Of a DNA stretch of 6,047 bases, positions 1-5,832 are shown piece after piece. The notes beneath the pieces are model-generated. The model made no database searches. It saw nothing but the letters and a program-made list of their open reading frames with translations, and was not told the DNA's origin. The number at the start of each line of letters is the position of its first letter. The first letter of the stretch is position 1. The stretch lies in NCBI GenBank assembly GCA_017990865.1, contig JAGNNB010000200.1, forward strand, positions 1 through 6,047. The letters are read 5' to 3'. A program made the position numbers and the translations under genes. Source of the stretch: Lysobacteraceae bacterium. Its GTDB lineage: Bacteria > Pseudomonadota > Gammaproteobacteria > Xanthomonadales > Xanthomonadaceae.

Positions 1-659
1 CGACCGACCACCGCGTTGAAATCGCGCACCATCCGCGGATACGGGTCGGGGCCGGCGACGGTGCCGATGATGTAGAAGGTATCGCGCACATTCGTCACCC
101 AATCGCGCATCGCTTCGTTCAGCGCGTCCTTGAGCGTTTGCGAGCCGCTGGTGACCGGCACCACGGTGGCGCCGAGCAGTTTCATGCGATAGACGTTGAT
201 CTTCTGGCGCTCGATATCGGTCGCGCCCATGTAGACCACGCATTCCAGCCCCAGACGCGCGGCGACCGTGGCGCTGGCGACGCCGTGCTGGCCGGCGCCG
301 GTTTCGGCGATCACGCGCGTCTTGCCCATCCGCGAGGCCAACATCGCCTGGCCGATGGTGTTGTTGATCTTGTGCGCGCCGGTGTGATTGAGGTCTTCGC
401 GCTTGAGCAGAATGCGCGCGCCGCCGACATGGGCGCTGAGCCGTTCCGCGTGATAGATCGGACTGGGGCGGCCGACGTAGTGCTTGAGATCCTTGTCGAA
501 CGCGGCGACGAATTCGGGATCGACGCGCGCCGCGTCGTAAGCCGCCGCGAGTTCCTGCAGCGGGCCGATCAGGGTTTCGGCGACGAAACGGCCGCCGAAG
601 CGATCGAAATGGCCTTCGGCGTTCGGGAAAGCGTCGTAATCGGTGTGCGTGTCGAGCAT
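1..659 (-). CDS. trpB: Tryptophan synthase beta chain, N-terminal part (runs off the window)
   Basis: Catalyses the last step of tryptophan synthesis, joining indole to L-serine with pyridoxal phosphate, in the cytoplasmic alpha2-beta2 complex with TrpA. I translated 219 codons from the ATG at 659-657; the remaining roughly 180 codons lie beyond position 1. Visible family signatures are [10 protein letters not shown] (residues 21-30), [11 protein letters not shown] (64-74), [17 protein letters not shown] (84-100) with the PLP Schiff-base lysine at Lys97, and ETGAGQHG (119-126) with the catalytic glutamate Glu119. Both sit 10 residues later than in the Salmonella enzyme (Lys87, Glu109), so the N-terminus is about 10 residues longer. 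[19 protein letters not shown] (196-214) is also family-typical. The start is the first ATG ahead of the conserved block; the upstream Shine-Dalgarno is weak. It lies 168 nt downstream of trpF, and trpA probably follows outside the window. Identification is secure. Confidence 0.97.
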   Translation of the reverse strand, partial: MLDTHTDYDAFPNAEGHFDRFGGRFVAETLIGPLQELAAAYDAARVDPEFVAAFDKDLKHYVGRPSPIYHAERLSAHVGGARILLKREDLNHTGAHKINNTIGQAMLASRMGKTRVIAETGAGQHGVASATVAARLGLECVVYMGATDIERQKINVYRMKLLGATVVPVTSGSQTLKDALNEAMRDWVTNVRDTFYIIGTVAGPDPYPRMVRDFNAVVG

Positions 660-686
660 CGGAGCGTCCGAGCGATGGGGGTTCGC

Positions 687-735
687 GTGCGCAAGAGGCG
701 GTACGCGCGGACGTCTAGGATACCGCCTCGCGCAC
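687..735 (-). promoter_or_regulatory. Inverted repeat in the trpB leader (possible operator or RNA hairpin)
   Basis: Within the 168-nt trpF-trpB gap (660-827), gaggcggta at 695-703 is perfectly complementary to taccgcctc at 721-729. The pairing continues outward as gtgcgc (687-692) with gcgcac (730-735), interrupted by a 2-nt bulge at 693-694. This gives 15 base pairs around a 17-nt loop, ending 27 nt before the trpB start codon. No T-run follows on the minus strand, so a standard intrinsic terminator is unlikely. A regulator-binding site or a leader RNA structure controlling trpB is possible, but the function is inference. The rest of the gap shows no convincing ORF or consensus promoter. 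Confidence 0.4.
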
Positions 736-827
736 CCGCTTCCGCATCGCGAGCGTCATCGCATCGGAATTTCCATGCCCGCGAACCGCCGCGTCGTACG
801 CGACGGCGAGATCGCCGACGGATGACG

Positions 828-1520
828 TCAGCGGCGATCCGCCCGAGCGACTTCGGCGACGAAGCGTCGCATCCGCGCGAGATCCTTCACGCCTGCGGTT
901 TCGCCCGCTGTTTCGCTCGGGGTTTCGCCCTCTATCCCGCTCGACACATCGACGCCCCAGCAGCCCGTGGCGCGAATCGCATCGAAGACGTTATCGGGCT
1001 TCAGCCCGCCCGCGACCAAAAAAGGCCGCGAGAACCCGGCCGGCACGCGCGCCCAGTCGAATGTCCGGCCGCTGCCGCCGGCTTCGCCCTTCGCATGACT
1101 GTCGAACAGGAAAGCCGCGGCGCGGGGCCAGCGCGCGACCAGCGTCGCGGGATCTTCGCCACCGCTGTTGCCGTCGCCGCCGTTTCCGCTCCCCATGGCC
1201 ACCGCCTTGAGATACGGCAGGCCGAACGCGGCGCAGAACGCATCGTCTTCGCCGCCGTGGAATTGCAGCAGCGTCGGCCGCACGCACTCGATCGTCGCGT
1301 GCACCTCGTCCGCGGGGTTGTCCATGAACAGGGCGACGCTGGCGACGAACGGCGGCAACGCCTCGCGGATGGCGGCGGCGGCGTCCGGCGCGACCCGGCG
1401 TTTGCTGCGCGCGGCGAAGATCATGCCGATGGCATCGACACCGAGCGCGGTCGCGGCGAGCGCGTCCTCGACGCGGGTCATGCCGCAGAACTTGATGCGG
1501 GTGCGATGGGGGACATGCAT
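828..1520 (-). CDS. trpF: Phosphoribosylanthranilate isomerase
   Basis: Converts N-(5'-phosphoribosyl)anthranilate to the carboxyphenylamino-deoxyribulose phosphate by Amadori rearrangement, the third step from chorismate to tryptophan. It is a cytoplasmic (beta/alpha)8-barrel. The 230-residue product opens with IKFCGMTR (9-16), whose Cys12 is the general base. It has GVDAIGMIF (27-35), the LQFHG strand (85-89), FLFDSHAKG (137-145) with the general acid Asp140, [12 protein letters not shown] (167-178) and GVDVSSGIE (189-197), the phosphate-binding end of the barrel. It is somewhat longer than the usual 200-210 residues because of a glycine-rich loop (110-123) and a [12 protein letters not shown] repeat (198-209), both between conserved elements. 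The ATG at 1520 is preceded by AAGG with a 10-nt spacer (1531-1534). It stands alone as a monofunctional trpF, separate from trpC, 222 nt after truA and 168 nt before trpB. Confidence 0.96.
   Translation of the reverse strand: MHVPHRTRIKFCGMTRVEDALAATALGVDAIGMIFAARSKRRVAPDAAAAIREALPPFVASVALFMDNPADEVHATIECVRPTLLQFHGGEDDAFCAAFGLPYLKAVAMGSGNGGDGNSGGEDPATLVARWPRAAAFLFDSHAKGEAGGSGRTFDWARVPAGFSRPFLVAGGLKPDNVFDAIRATGCWGVDVSSGIEGETPSETAGETAGVKDLARMRRFVAEVARADRR
898..930. repeat. 12-bp tandem repeat inside trpF (about 2.75 copies)
   Basis: The plus strand shows gtttcgccc, gtttcgctc and gtttcgccc at 898, 910 and 922, a 12-bp period. In the gene it encodes the four-residue periodicity [12 protein letters not shown] (residues 198-209), just after the conserved GVDVSSGIE segment of TrpF. 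The in-frame 12-bp unit suggests expansion by replication slippage or small duplication. Confidence 0.75.
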
Positions 1521-1603
1521 GGTCTTACAGCCTTTTGAAAATCTTCGTTTGCCGTGTCGGACGACATATGAATCCGTCGATTCCGTACACCGACCAGACG
1601 ACG

Positions 1604-1712
1604 CTCCCTCCCTTTCGCGAAGCGAAGTGGAGGGTTGGGGAGGGGTTAGAAATCATCTCGCCTCTTCCAACCCCCTCCCGGCCTCCCCCTGCGCTGCGCG
1701 CAAGGGGAGGAG
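1604..1712. repeat. Composite imperfect palindromic element between truA and trpF
   Basis: The element occupies about half of the 222-nt gap 1521-1742. Its left end folds as a hairpin at 1606-1634 (ccctcc/ggagggstem plus a six-pair inner stem, loop gaa). Its right end folds as a similar hairpin at 1682-1710 (cctcccc/ggggagg, one C-A mismatch, then tgcgc/gcgca, loop tgc). Between them ggggaggggtt (1637-1647) pairs with aaccccctccc (1669-1679) apart from one mismatch and one wobble. The whole is therefore an inverted arrangement with imperfect terminal repeats. It contains no ORF and no T-run typical of an intrinsic terminator on the minus strand. Similar pyrimidine/purine-rich palindromes are, as I recall, dispersed in Xanthomonadaceae genomes, which makes a repeat family likely; this could not be tested here. 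Confidence 0.55.
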
Positions 1713-1742
1713 ATCGTGTTCCCGAAAGATTTCGAACGAGCC

Positions 1743-2549
1743 TCAGACATCGAACAGCACCTCTTCGGGCAAAGGCCAGTCGCGCGGGTAGCGCGGGCCG
1801 ACGAAGACGAGGCCCTGCGCGGGCGCGGTCGGTCCGGCGAGCGTGCGATCGAGCCCTTCCAGCACCTCGGCGATCCACGACTCCGGGCGCTCGCCCGCGC
1901 CGACTTCCAGCAGCGATCCGACCATGTTGCGGACCTGATGATGCAAAAACGCATTCGCCTGCACGGTGAAGACGACGACATCGCCCTCGCGGGTCACGTC
2001 CAGTCGCTGCAATTCGCGACGCGCGTGCGCCGCTTGGCAATGCACGGTGCGGAACGCGGAGAAATCGCGTTCGCCGAGCAATTGCTGCGCGGCGCGGTGC
2101 ATCGCGGCGGCATCCAGCGGGCGCCGTTCCCACGCCACGAACTGCCGACCCAACGCGGGCCGCACCGGATGATTCAGCAGTCGGTAGCGATAGCGCCGCG
2201 CGCGCGCCGAAAAGCGCGCATTGAAGTCGTCCGGTACCGGCGAGCACCAGCGGATGCGCATCGATGGCGGCAGCGCCGCGGTGACGCCCAGCGTCCAGGC
2301 GCGCGTCGTGCGCGGCGCCTCGCTGTCGAAGTGGACGACCTGGCATTCGGCATGCACGCCGGCATCGGTGCGGCCGGCGCAGATCGTCGCGACAGGATGC
2401 GCGGCCACCTTCGACAGCGCGGCTTCCAGCGTGGCCTGCAGCGTGACCGGCGCGGACGCCGTTTCGTCGGGCGTCGCGTCGTGCGCGGTCAGTCGCTGCC
2501 AACCGTGGTACTCGCTGCCGTCGTATTCGACGCCGAGGGCGTAACGCAC
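1743..2549 (-). CDS. truA: tRNA pseudouridine(38-40) synthase
   Basis: Isomerises uridines 38, 39 and 40 in the anticodon arm of many tRNAs to pseudouridine. It acts as a cytoplasmic homodimer. The 268-residue product has the family layout: [18 protein letters not shown] (2-19), then [10 protein letters not shown] (58-67) with the catalytic Asp62, VVHFDS (71-76), [15 protein letters not shown] (109-123) including the conserved Arg/Tyr-rich strand, DFSAFR (162-167), and [17 protein letters not shown] (201-217). The start is GTG at 2549-2547, chosen because [11 protein letters not shown] matches the family N-terminus and the frame is closed upstream by the fimV stop itself, eight codons earlier. 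The 24-nt gap and lack of a clear Shine-Dalgarno suggest co-transcription with fimV. About 13 extra residues (22-34) lie between HGWQR and the TLQATLE helix, where relatives are usually shorter. Confidence 0.96.
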   Translation of the reverse strand: MRYALGVEYDGSEYHGWQRLTAHDATPDETASAPVTLQATLEAALSKVAAHPVATICAGRTDAGVHAECQVVHFDSEAPRTTRAWTLGVTAALPPSMRIRWCSPVPDDFNARFSARARRYRYRLLNHPVRPALGRQFVAWERRPLDAAAMHRAAQQLLGERDFSAFRTVHCQAAHARRELQRLDVTREGDVVVFTVQANAFLHHQVRNMVGSLLEVGAGERPESWIAEVLEGLDRTLAGPTAPAQGLVFVGPRYPRDWPLPEEVLFDV

Positions 2550-2573
2550 GTCAGGACGCCCGGCCGGCTCGGA

Positions 2574-4556
2574 TCAGGTCAGGTCCCGCAACAGGCGGAC
2601 CGCTTCGTCGCGCGAGGCGCGGTCGCCCAGCGCCGCGACTTCGCGCAACAGGCTGCGCGCGGTATCGCGGTCGCCCATGTCGAGATAGGCCTTGGCCAGA
2701 TCGATGCGCGCCAATCCCGGCGGCGCGGGATTCAGCGGCGCGACTTCGGCCGCGATGGCGGCCTCGTCGAGCGAGACGGTCAGCGGGTCGTGCCAACGCG
2801 GCACCGCGGTGGACGGCGTCGACGGCATGGCGGCCGGCGTCTCGTCGATGGCTTTGGCGCCGCGGCTCCAAGCCGGTTCTACCGGCGGCACGGTGGGCGC
2901 CTCGCCCACGGCGAATGCGGCCTCGTCGTCGAAGGCGCGAGCGTCGAAAGCATGAGGCTCGTGCGCACGATCATCGGCGTCGCTCGCGGCTTCGGCAGCG
3001 CGGTCCGTCGTTAGATCGGGCATTCGATCGGCCGTGGCGGCCGCGAAGACCGGCGCGGCGGGTTTGCGTCGCAACCACCAGCCCACGAGCAAACCCATCA
3101 GCAGCAAACCAGCGCCGATGCCCAGCCAAGGGCCGTAGCTCATCGTGGGTTCCGGCTGCGTCGCTGCGCTCGACGCAGCCGCGGCGGGCGCTGCGTTCGT
3201 GGACGCCAAACGCTGCTGCGCGGTGGCCAGTTCGGTGTCTTTCAGCGCGATCAACTGTTGCTGCTTGGTCTGCAATTGCTCCAGCTCGGCGACCCGCGCT
3301 TTCAGTTCTTCGACCTCGGCGCTGCGCGCGGCCAGGGTTTCTTTGGTTTCCAACAATTCTTGTTCTCGCAGCATGTCGCCCTTACCCCCGGCGCTGATGC
3401 CGGATCGCGTTGCCGCCCGGGCCGCCGCGGATGCGCTGGCCGGAACGATTTCGAGTCGCGCCTGAGCCGCACGACGCCCGGCGTCGGCGGTCGCGGTCGC
3501 GGTCGCGCGGGGCGCGTCCGTTGTGGCGTCGTTGGCGGCCGTACCGACCACCGCAGGCGGCTGCGGCAGCGCCCGACGCGCGCCGCGCCACTGCGACATT
3601 TGTTCGCGCATCACCAGCGCGGCTTCGTCGGCGCTGTAGGACGCGATGGTGCCGCCATCCGGAATGCGCAGGACCGCGCCGGCTCGCAGCCGGTTGGCGT
3701 TACCACCGACGAAGGCTTCGGGATTGGCGCGCAGCAAGGCGACGATGGTTTGATCGAGGCTGTAGTCGCCGCCGAGGTCGGCTGCGATCCCGCCGAGGGT
3801 TTCGCCGCGCTGCACGCGGTGCGTATCCTCGGCCGAGAGCGACACGGCCGAAACCGGCGTGGCCGGCACCGATGCCACCACGGGCGCGGGCTCCGACGCT
3901 GGCACATCGGAGGGCGGAAGCGGCACCGGAACCGGCGCCGTTGCTTCGAGCGGATTGTTCGGCGGCGATGGATTCGTCGCCGTGGCGACCGCGGTCGCTT
4001 GCGGATTCAGCGGCACCGCCTGCGGCGCCGAGGCCTCCAGCGGGTTCGCGCTGGGGCCGATGACCGCGGGCTCGACCGGCCGTACCACGGTATTCGGATC
4101 GCCCAGCGCTACTTCGTCGATCGGCGGCTGCACCGGCGCGGCGGCGGTCTGCGGTGCATCGATCAGCGCCGAATATTCGCGCACCAACCGGCCCTGCCCC
4201 CAGTCCACCTCGACCAGGAAGGTCAGCAGCGGCTGTTGCACCGGGGCGATGCTGGTGACGCGCACGACCGGACGGCCGCGGGCATCCACCGCGACCGTGA
4301 ACTGCAGGTCGGAGACGATACCGGTGGGCTGCGCCAAGCCGATCCGACGGAAAGTGTCGGGCGAGGCCAAACGCGCCTGAAGGGCTTCGAGTTCGGCCGG
4401 ATCGTTGGATACGACCGGGATTTCGGCCAATAACGGCTCGTCGCGCCGCGATTTGACCTCCATCTGGCCCAGACCCAGCGCCCACGCCGACAGCGGCGAC
4501 GCGAACGCCGCCACTGCCAGTAACGCGCTAACTGTGACCCGCAAGTGTTTGATCAC
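2574..4556 (-). CDS. fimV: FimV/HubP-family polar LysM protein
   Basis: FimV-family proteins are inner-membrane polar organisers that bind peptidoglycan and support type IV pilus assembly, twitching and related polar functions. The 660-residue product starts with a signal peptide (about 1-26, hydrophobic core SALLAVAAFA, likely cleavage after SAWA). The FimV N-terminal domain follows (27-135: LGLGQMEVKS, RRDEPLLAEIPV, LLTFLVEVDWGQGRLVREYSALID). Next come a Pro/Ala-rich linker with NPLEASAP and NPLEATAP (171-178, 201-208), a LysM domain (245-299, HRVQRGETLGGIAADLG), an Ala-rich linker, a coiled coil (about 395-450) and a transmembrane helix (477-495) ending in WWLRRK. The cytoplasmic segment is acidic and ends with the conserved FimV C-terminal helical motif (614-660, ARIDLAKAYLDMGDRDTARSLL). 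The protein is shorter than Pseudomonas aeruginosa FimV (about 920 residues), mainly in the cytoplasmic part. The frame stays open far upstream into asd, but the GTG at 4556 precedes the signal peptide exactly. The asd-fimV-truA order supports the name. Confidence 0.92.
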   Translation of the reverse strand: MIKHLRVTVSALLAVAAFASPLSAWALGLGQMEVKSRRDEPLLAEIPVVSNDPAELEALQARLASPDTFRRIGLAQPTGIVSDLQFTVAVDARGRPVVRVTSIAPVQQPLLTFLVEVDWGQGRLVREYSALIDAPQTAAAPVQPPIDEVALGDPNTVVRPVEPAVIGPSANPLEASAPQAVPLNPQATAVATATNPSPPNNPLEATAPVPVPLPPSDVPASEPAPVVASVPATPVSAVSLSAEDTHRVQRGETLGGIAADLGGDYSLDQTIVALLRANPEAFVGGNANRLRAGAVLRIPDGGTIASYSADEAALVMREQMSQWRGARRALPQPPAVVGTAANDATTDAPRATATATADAGRRAAQARLEIVPASASAAARAATRSGISAGGKGDMLREQELLETKETLAARSAEVEELKARVAELEQLQTKQQQLIALKDTELATAQQRLASTNAAPAAAASSAATQPEPTMSYGPWLGIGAGLLLMGLLVGWWLRRKPAAPVFAAATADRMPDLTTDRAAEAASDADDRAHEPHAFDARAFDDEAAFAVGEAPTVPPVEPAWSRGAKAIDETPAAMPSTPSTAVPRWHDPLTVSLDEAAIAAEVAPLNPAPPGLARIDLAKAYLDMGDRDTARSLLREVAALGDRASRDEAVRLLRDLT

Positions 4557-4561
4557 ACTTG

Positions 4562-4567
4562 TCCCCC
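4562..4567 (-). promoter_or_regulatory. Ribosome binding site deciding the fimV start
   Basis: The minus strand reads GGGGGA, then five nucleotides (CAAGT), then GTG ATC AAA. This purine run directly before the codon that opens the signal peptide supports GTG 4556-4554 as the fimV start, over the much longer open frame upstream or the TTG three codons later. The match to AGGAGG is only partial. Confidence 0.5.
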
Positions 4568-4581
4568 GATACGATGGCGCG

Positions 4582-4611
4582 ACTGTATCCGGCTCACCGC
4601 CCCGGATGCAA
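4582..4611 (-). promoter_or_regulatory. Possible sigma70-type promoter for fimV
   Basis: On the minus strand TTGCAT (4611-4606) is followed after 18 nt by TACAGT (4587-4582), in the 89-nt gap between the asd stop and the fimV start. The match is partial (3 of 6 and 4 of 6 to TTGACA and TATAAT). The same stretch holds a small inverted repeat, atccgg (4587-4592) with ccggat (4602-4607), which could instead be a weak hairpin after asd. No T-run follows it, so terminator function is doubtful. Confidence 0.3.
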
Positions 4612-4645
4612 TGGCTGTCGCGGCCCCGTGCCCTCACGGCGCGCC

Positions 4646-5662
4646 TCACGCTTCGGCCGCAACCAACTCCGCCACCTGCACGGCGTTCAGGGCCGCGCCC
4701 TTGCGGATGTTGTCCGAGACCACCCAAAGATTGATCGCCCGGGGGTGCGAGAGGTCGTCGCGGATACGACCGACGAACACCGGGTCGCGGCCCGAGGCGT
4801 GCGTGACAGGGGTGGGATAGCCGCCCGCCTTGCGCTCGTCCACCACTTCCACGCCCGGGGCGTTCCGCAGCAGTTCGCGCACTTCGTCGGCGGTGATCTT
4901 CTCGCGGGTTTCGACGTTCACCGCCTCGCTGTGCCCGTAGAACACCGGCACCCGCACCGCGGTGGGATTCACCTGAATGCGATCGTCGCCGAGGATCTTG
5001 CGGGTCTCCCAGACCAGCTTCATTTCTTCCTTGGTGAAGCCGTTCTCGAGAAAATCGTCGATGTGCGGGATCAGATTGAACGCGATCTGCGCCTGGAAGC
5101 GCTTCGGCTCGATGGCTTGGAAATTCAACAGCGCAGCGGTCTGCTTGCCCAACTCTTCCATGCCCGAGCGCCCCGCGCCGGACACCGATTGATAGGTCGC
5201 GACGTTGATGCGCTCGATGCCGACCTTGCGGTGGATCGGCCCCAGCGCCACCACCATCTGCATGGTCGAACAATTGGGGTTGGCGATGATGCCGCGCGGA
5301 CGGTTCTTCACCGCTTCCGGATTCACTTCGCTGACCACCAGCGGCACGTCGTCGTCGTAACGGAAGGCCGAGGAGTTGTCGATCACGACGGCGCCTGCAG
5401 CGGCGAATTTCGGCGCGTATTGCTTGGAAATCGAGCCGCCGGCCGAAAACAGCGCGATGTCCACGCCGGTCGGATCGAACGTGGCCAGATCGCGCACCAT
5501 CACTTCATCGTTGCCGAACGCGACGTATTCGCCGGCCGAGCGCTCGCTCGCCAAGGCCACGATCTTGTCGATCGGAAATTTGCGTTCGGCGAGGATCGAC
5601 AGCATCACCTCGCCCACGGCGCCCGTCGCGCCGACCACCGCTACGTTGAATCGCTTGCTCAT
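4646..5662 (-). CDS. asd: Aspartate-semialdehyde dehydrogenase
   Basis: Reduces L-aspartyl-4-phosphate to aspartate-4-semialdehyde with NADPH, at the branch point to lysine and diaminopimelate, methionine and threonine. It acts in the cytoplasm. The 338-residue product has the NADP-binding glycine motif GATGAVG (11-17), LFSAGGSIS (71-79), VVIDNSSAFR (92-101), NPNCST (128-133) with the catalytic thiol Cys131, the substrate-contact segment SVSGAGRSGMEEL (159-171), and RVPVFYGHSE (237-246) with Arg237 and the acid/base His244. FVGRIRDD and NLWVVSDNIRKGAALNAVQ close the C-terminus. The length and motifs fit the shorter bacterial Asd class also found in Pseudomonas Asd2 and Gram-positives, rather than the roughly 370-residue E. 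coli type. The ATG is preceded by AGGTG with an 8-nt spacer (5671-5675). It is followed after 89 nt by fimV on the same strand. Confidence 0.97.
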   Translation of the reverse strand: MSKRFNVAVVGATGAVGEVMLSILAERKFPIDKIVALASERSAGEYVAFGNDEVMVRDLATFDPTGVDIALFSAGGSISKQYAPKFAAAGAVVIDNSSAFRYDDDVPLVVSEVNPEAVKNRPRGIIANPNCSTMQMVVALGPIHRKVGIERINVATYQSVSGAGRSGMEELGKQTAALLNFQAIEPKRFQAQIAFNLIPHIDDFLENGFTKEEMKLVWETRKILGDDRIQVNPTAVRVPVFYGHSEAVNVETREKITADEVRELLRNAPGVEVVDERKAGGYPTPVTHASGRDPVFVGRIRDDLSHPRAINLWVVSDNIRKGAALNAVQVAELVAAEA

Positions 5663-5683
5663 GCTGGTTTCACCTGATTCGAT

Positions 5684-5753
5684 TTTGTAGGAGCGCCGGA
5701 AGGCGCGACAGACGCTGCGAAGAAACGGCCGCGCCTTCCGGCGCTCCTACAAA
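5684..5753. repeat. Inverted pair of GTAG-type REP elements
   Basis: A 24-nt sequence beginning tttgtaggagcgccgg (5684-5707) recurs as its perfect reverse complement at 5730-5753, with a 22-nt spacer. Each arm is itself a small hairpin: gcgcc, loop ggaa, ggcgc. Short palindromes starting GTAG(G) are a known repetitive family in Stenotrophomonas (SMAG elements) and relatives, often paired and mobilised by REP-associated tyrosine transposases. The pair sits in the 170-nt aroC-asd gap (5663-5832). The RNA could form a long hairpin, but on the minus strand the T-rich tract (about 5751-5764) comes before the stem and not after it, so it is not a standard intrinsic terminator. No other gene is seen in this gap. 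Confidence 0.85.
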
Positions 5754-5832
5754 GAAAAAAAGAAATGGGTTTGTCGTTGCTTCTACCGCTGCGGCGCGTC
5801 GCTGCCTGTGGGGGCGAACCGGCGGCGCGCCG

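Noticed and set aside
717..745. TATCCT as a -10 box for trpB
   Set aside because: The hexamer overlaps the inverted repeat, but the position 17 nt upstream reads GCGGAA, with no resemblance to TTGACA, so a sigma70 promoter cannot be supported.
138..1538. 466-codon open frame on the plus strand across trpB and trpF
   Set aside because: It is exactly antisense to two clear family genes, and its His/Arg/Ala-rich translation has no recognisable domain. Long antisense frames are expected in GC-rich coding DNA.
1716..3014. 432-codon plus-strand open frame over truA and the 3' end of fimV
   Set aside because: It is the antisense shadow of truA and fimV, with arginine-rich low-information composition and no domain or plausible start context.
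3258..4433. 391-codon plus-strand open frame inside fimV
   Set aside because: It is antisense to the Ala/Pro-rich linkers and LysM of fimV. Its repetitive Arg/Gly composition reflects the codon bias of the opposite strand.
4557..5273. Upstream extension of the fimV frame into asd (an 899-codon open frame)
   Set aside because: The extra 239 codons overlap asd out of frame on the same strand and translate to Arg/Gly-rich nonsense. The signal peptide begins right at the GTG at 4556.
4559..5677. 372-codon plus-strand open frame covering asd
   Set aside because: It mirrors asd almost end to end, while the minus strand encodes a complete, motif-perfect Asd.
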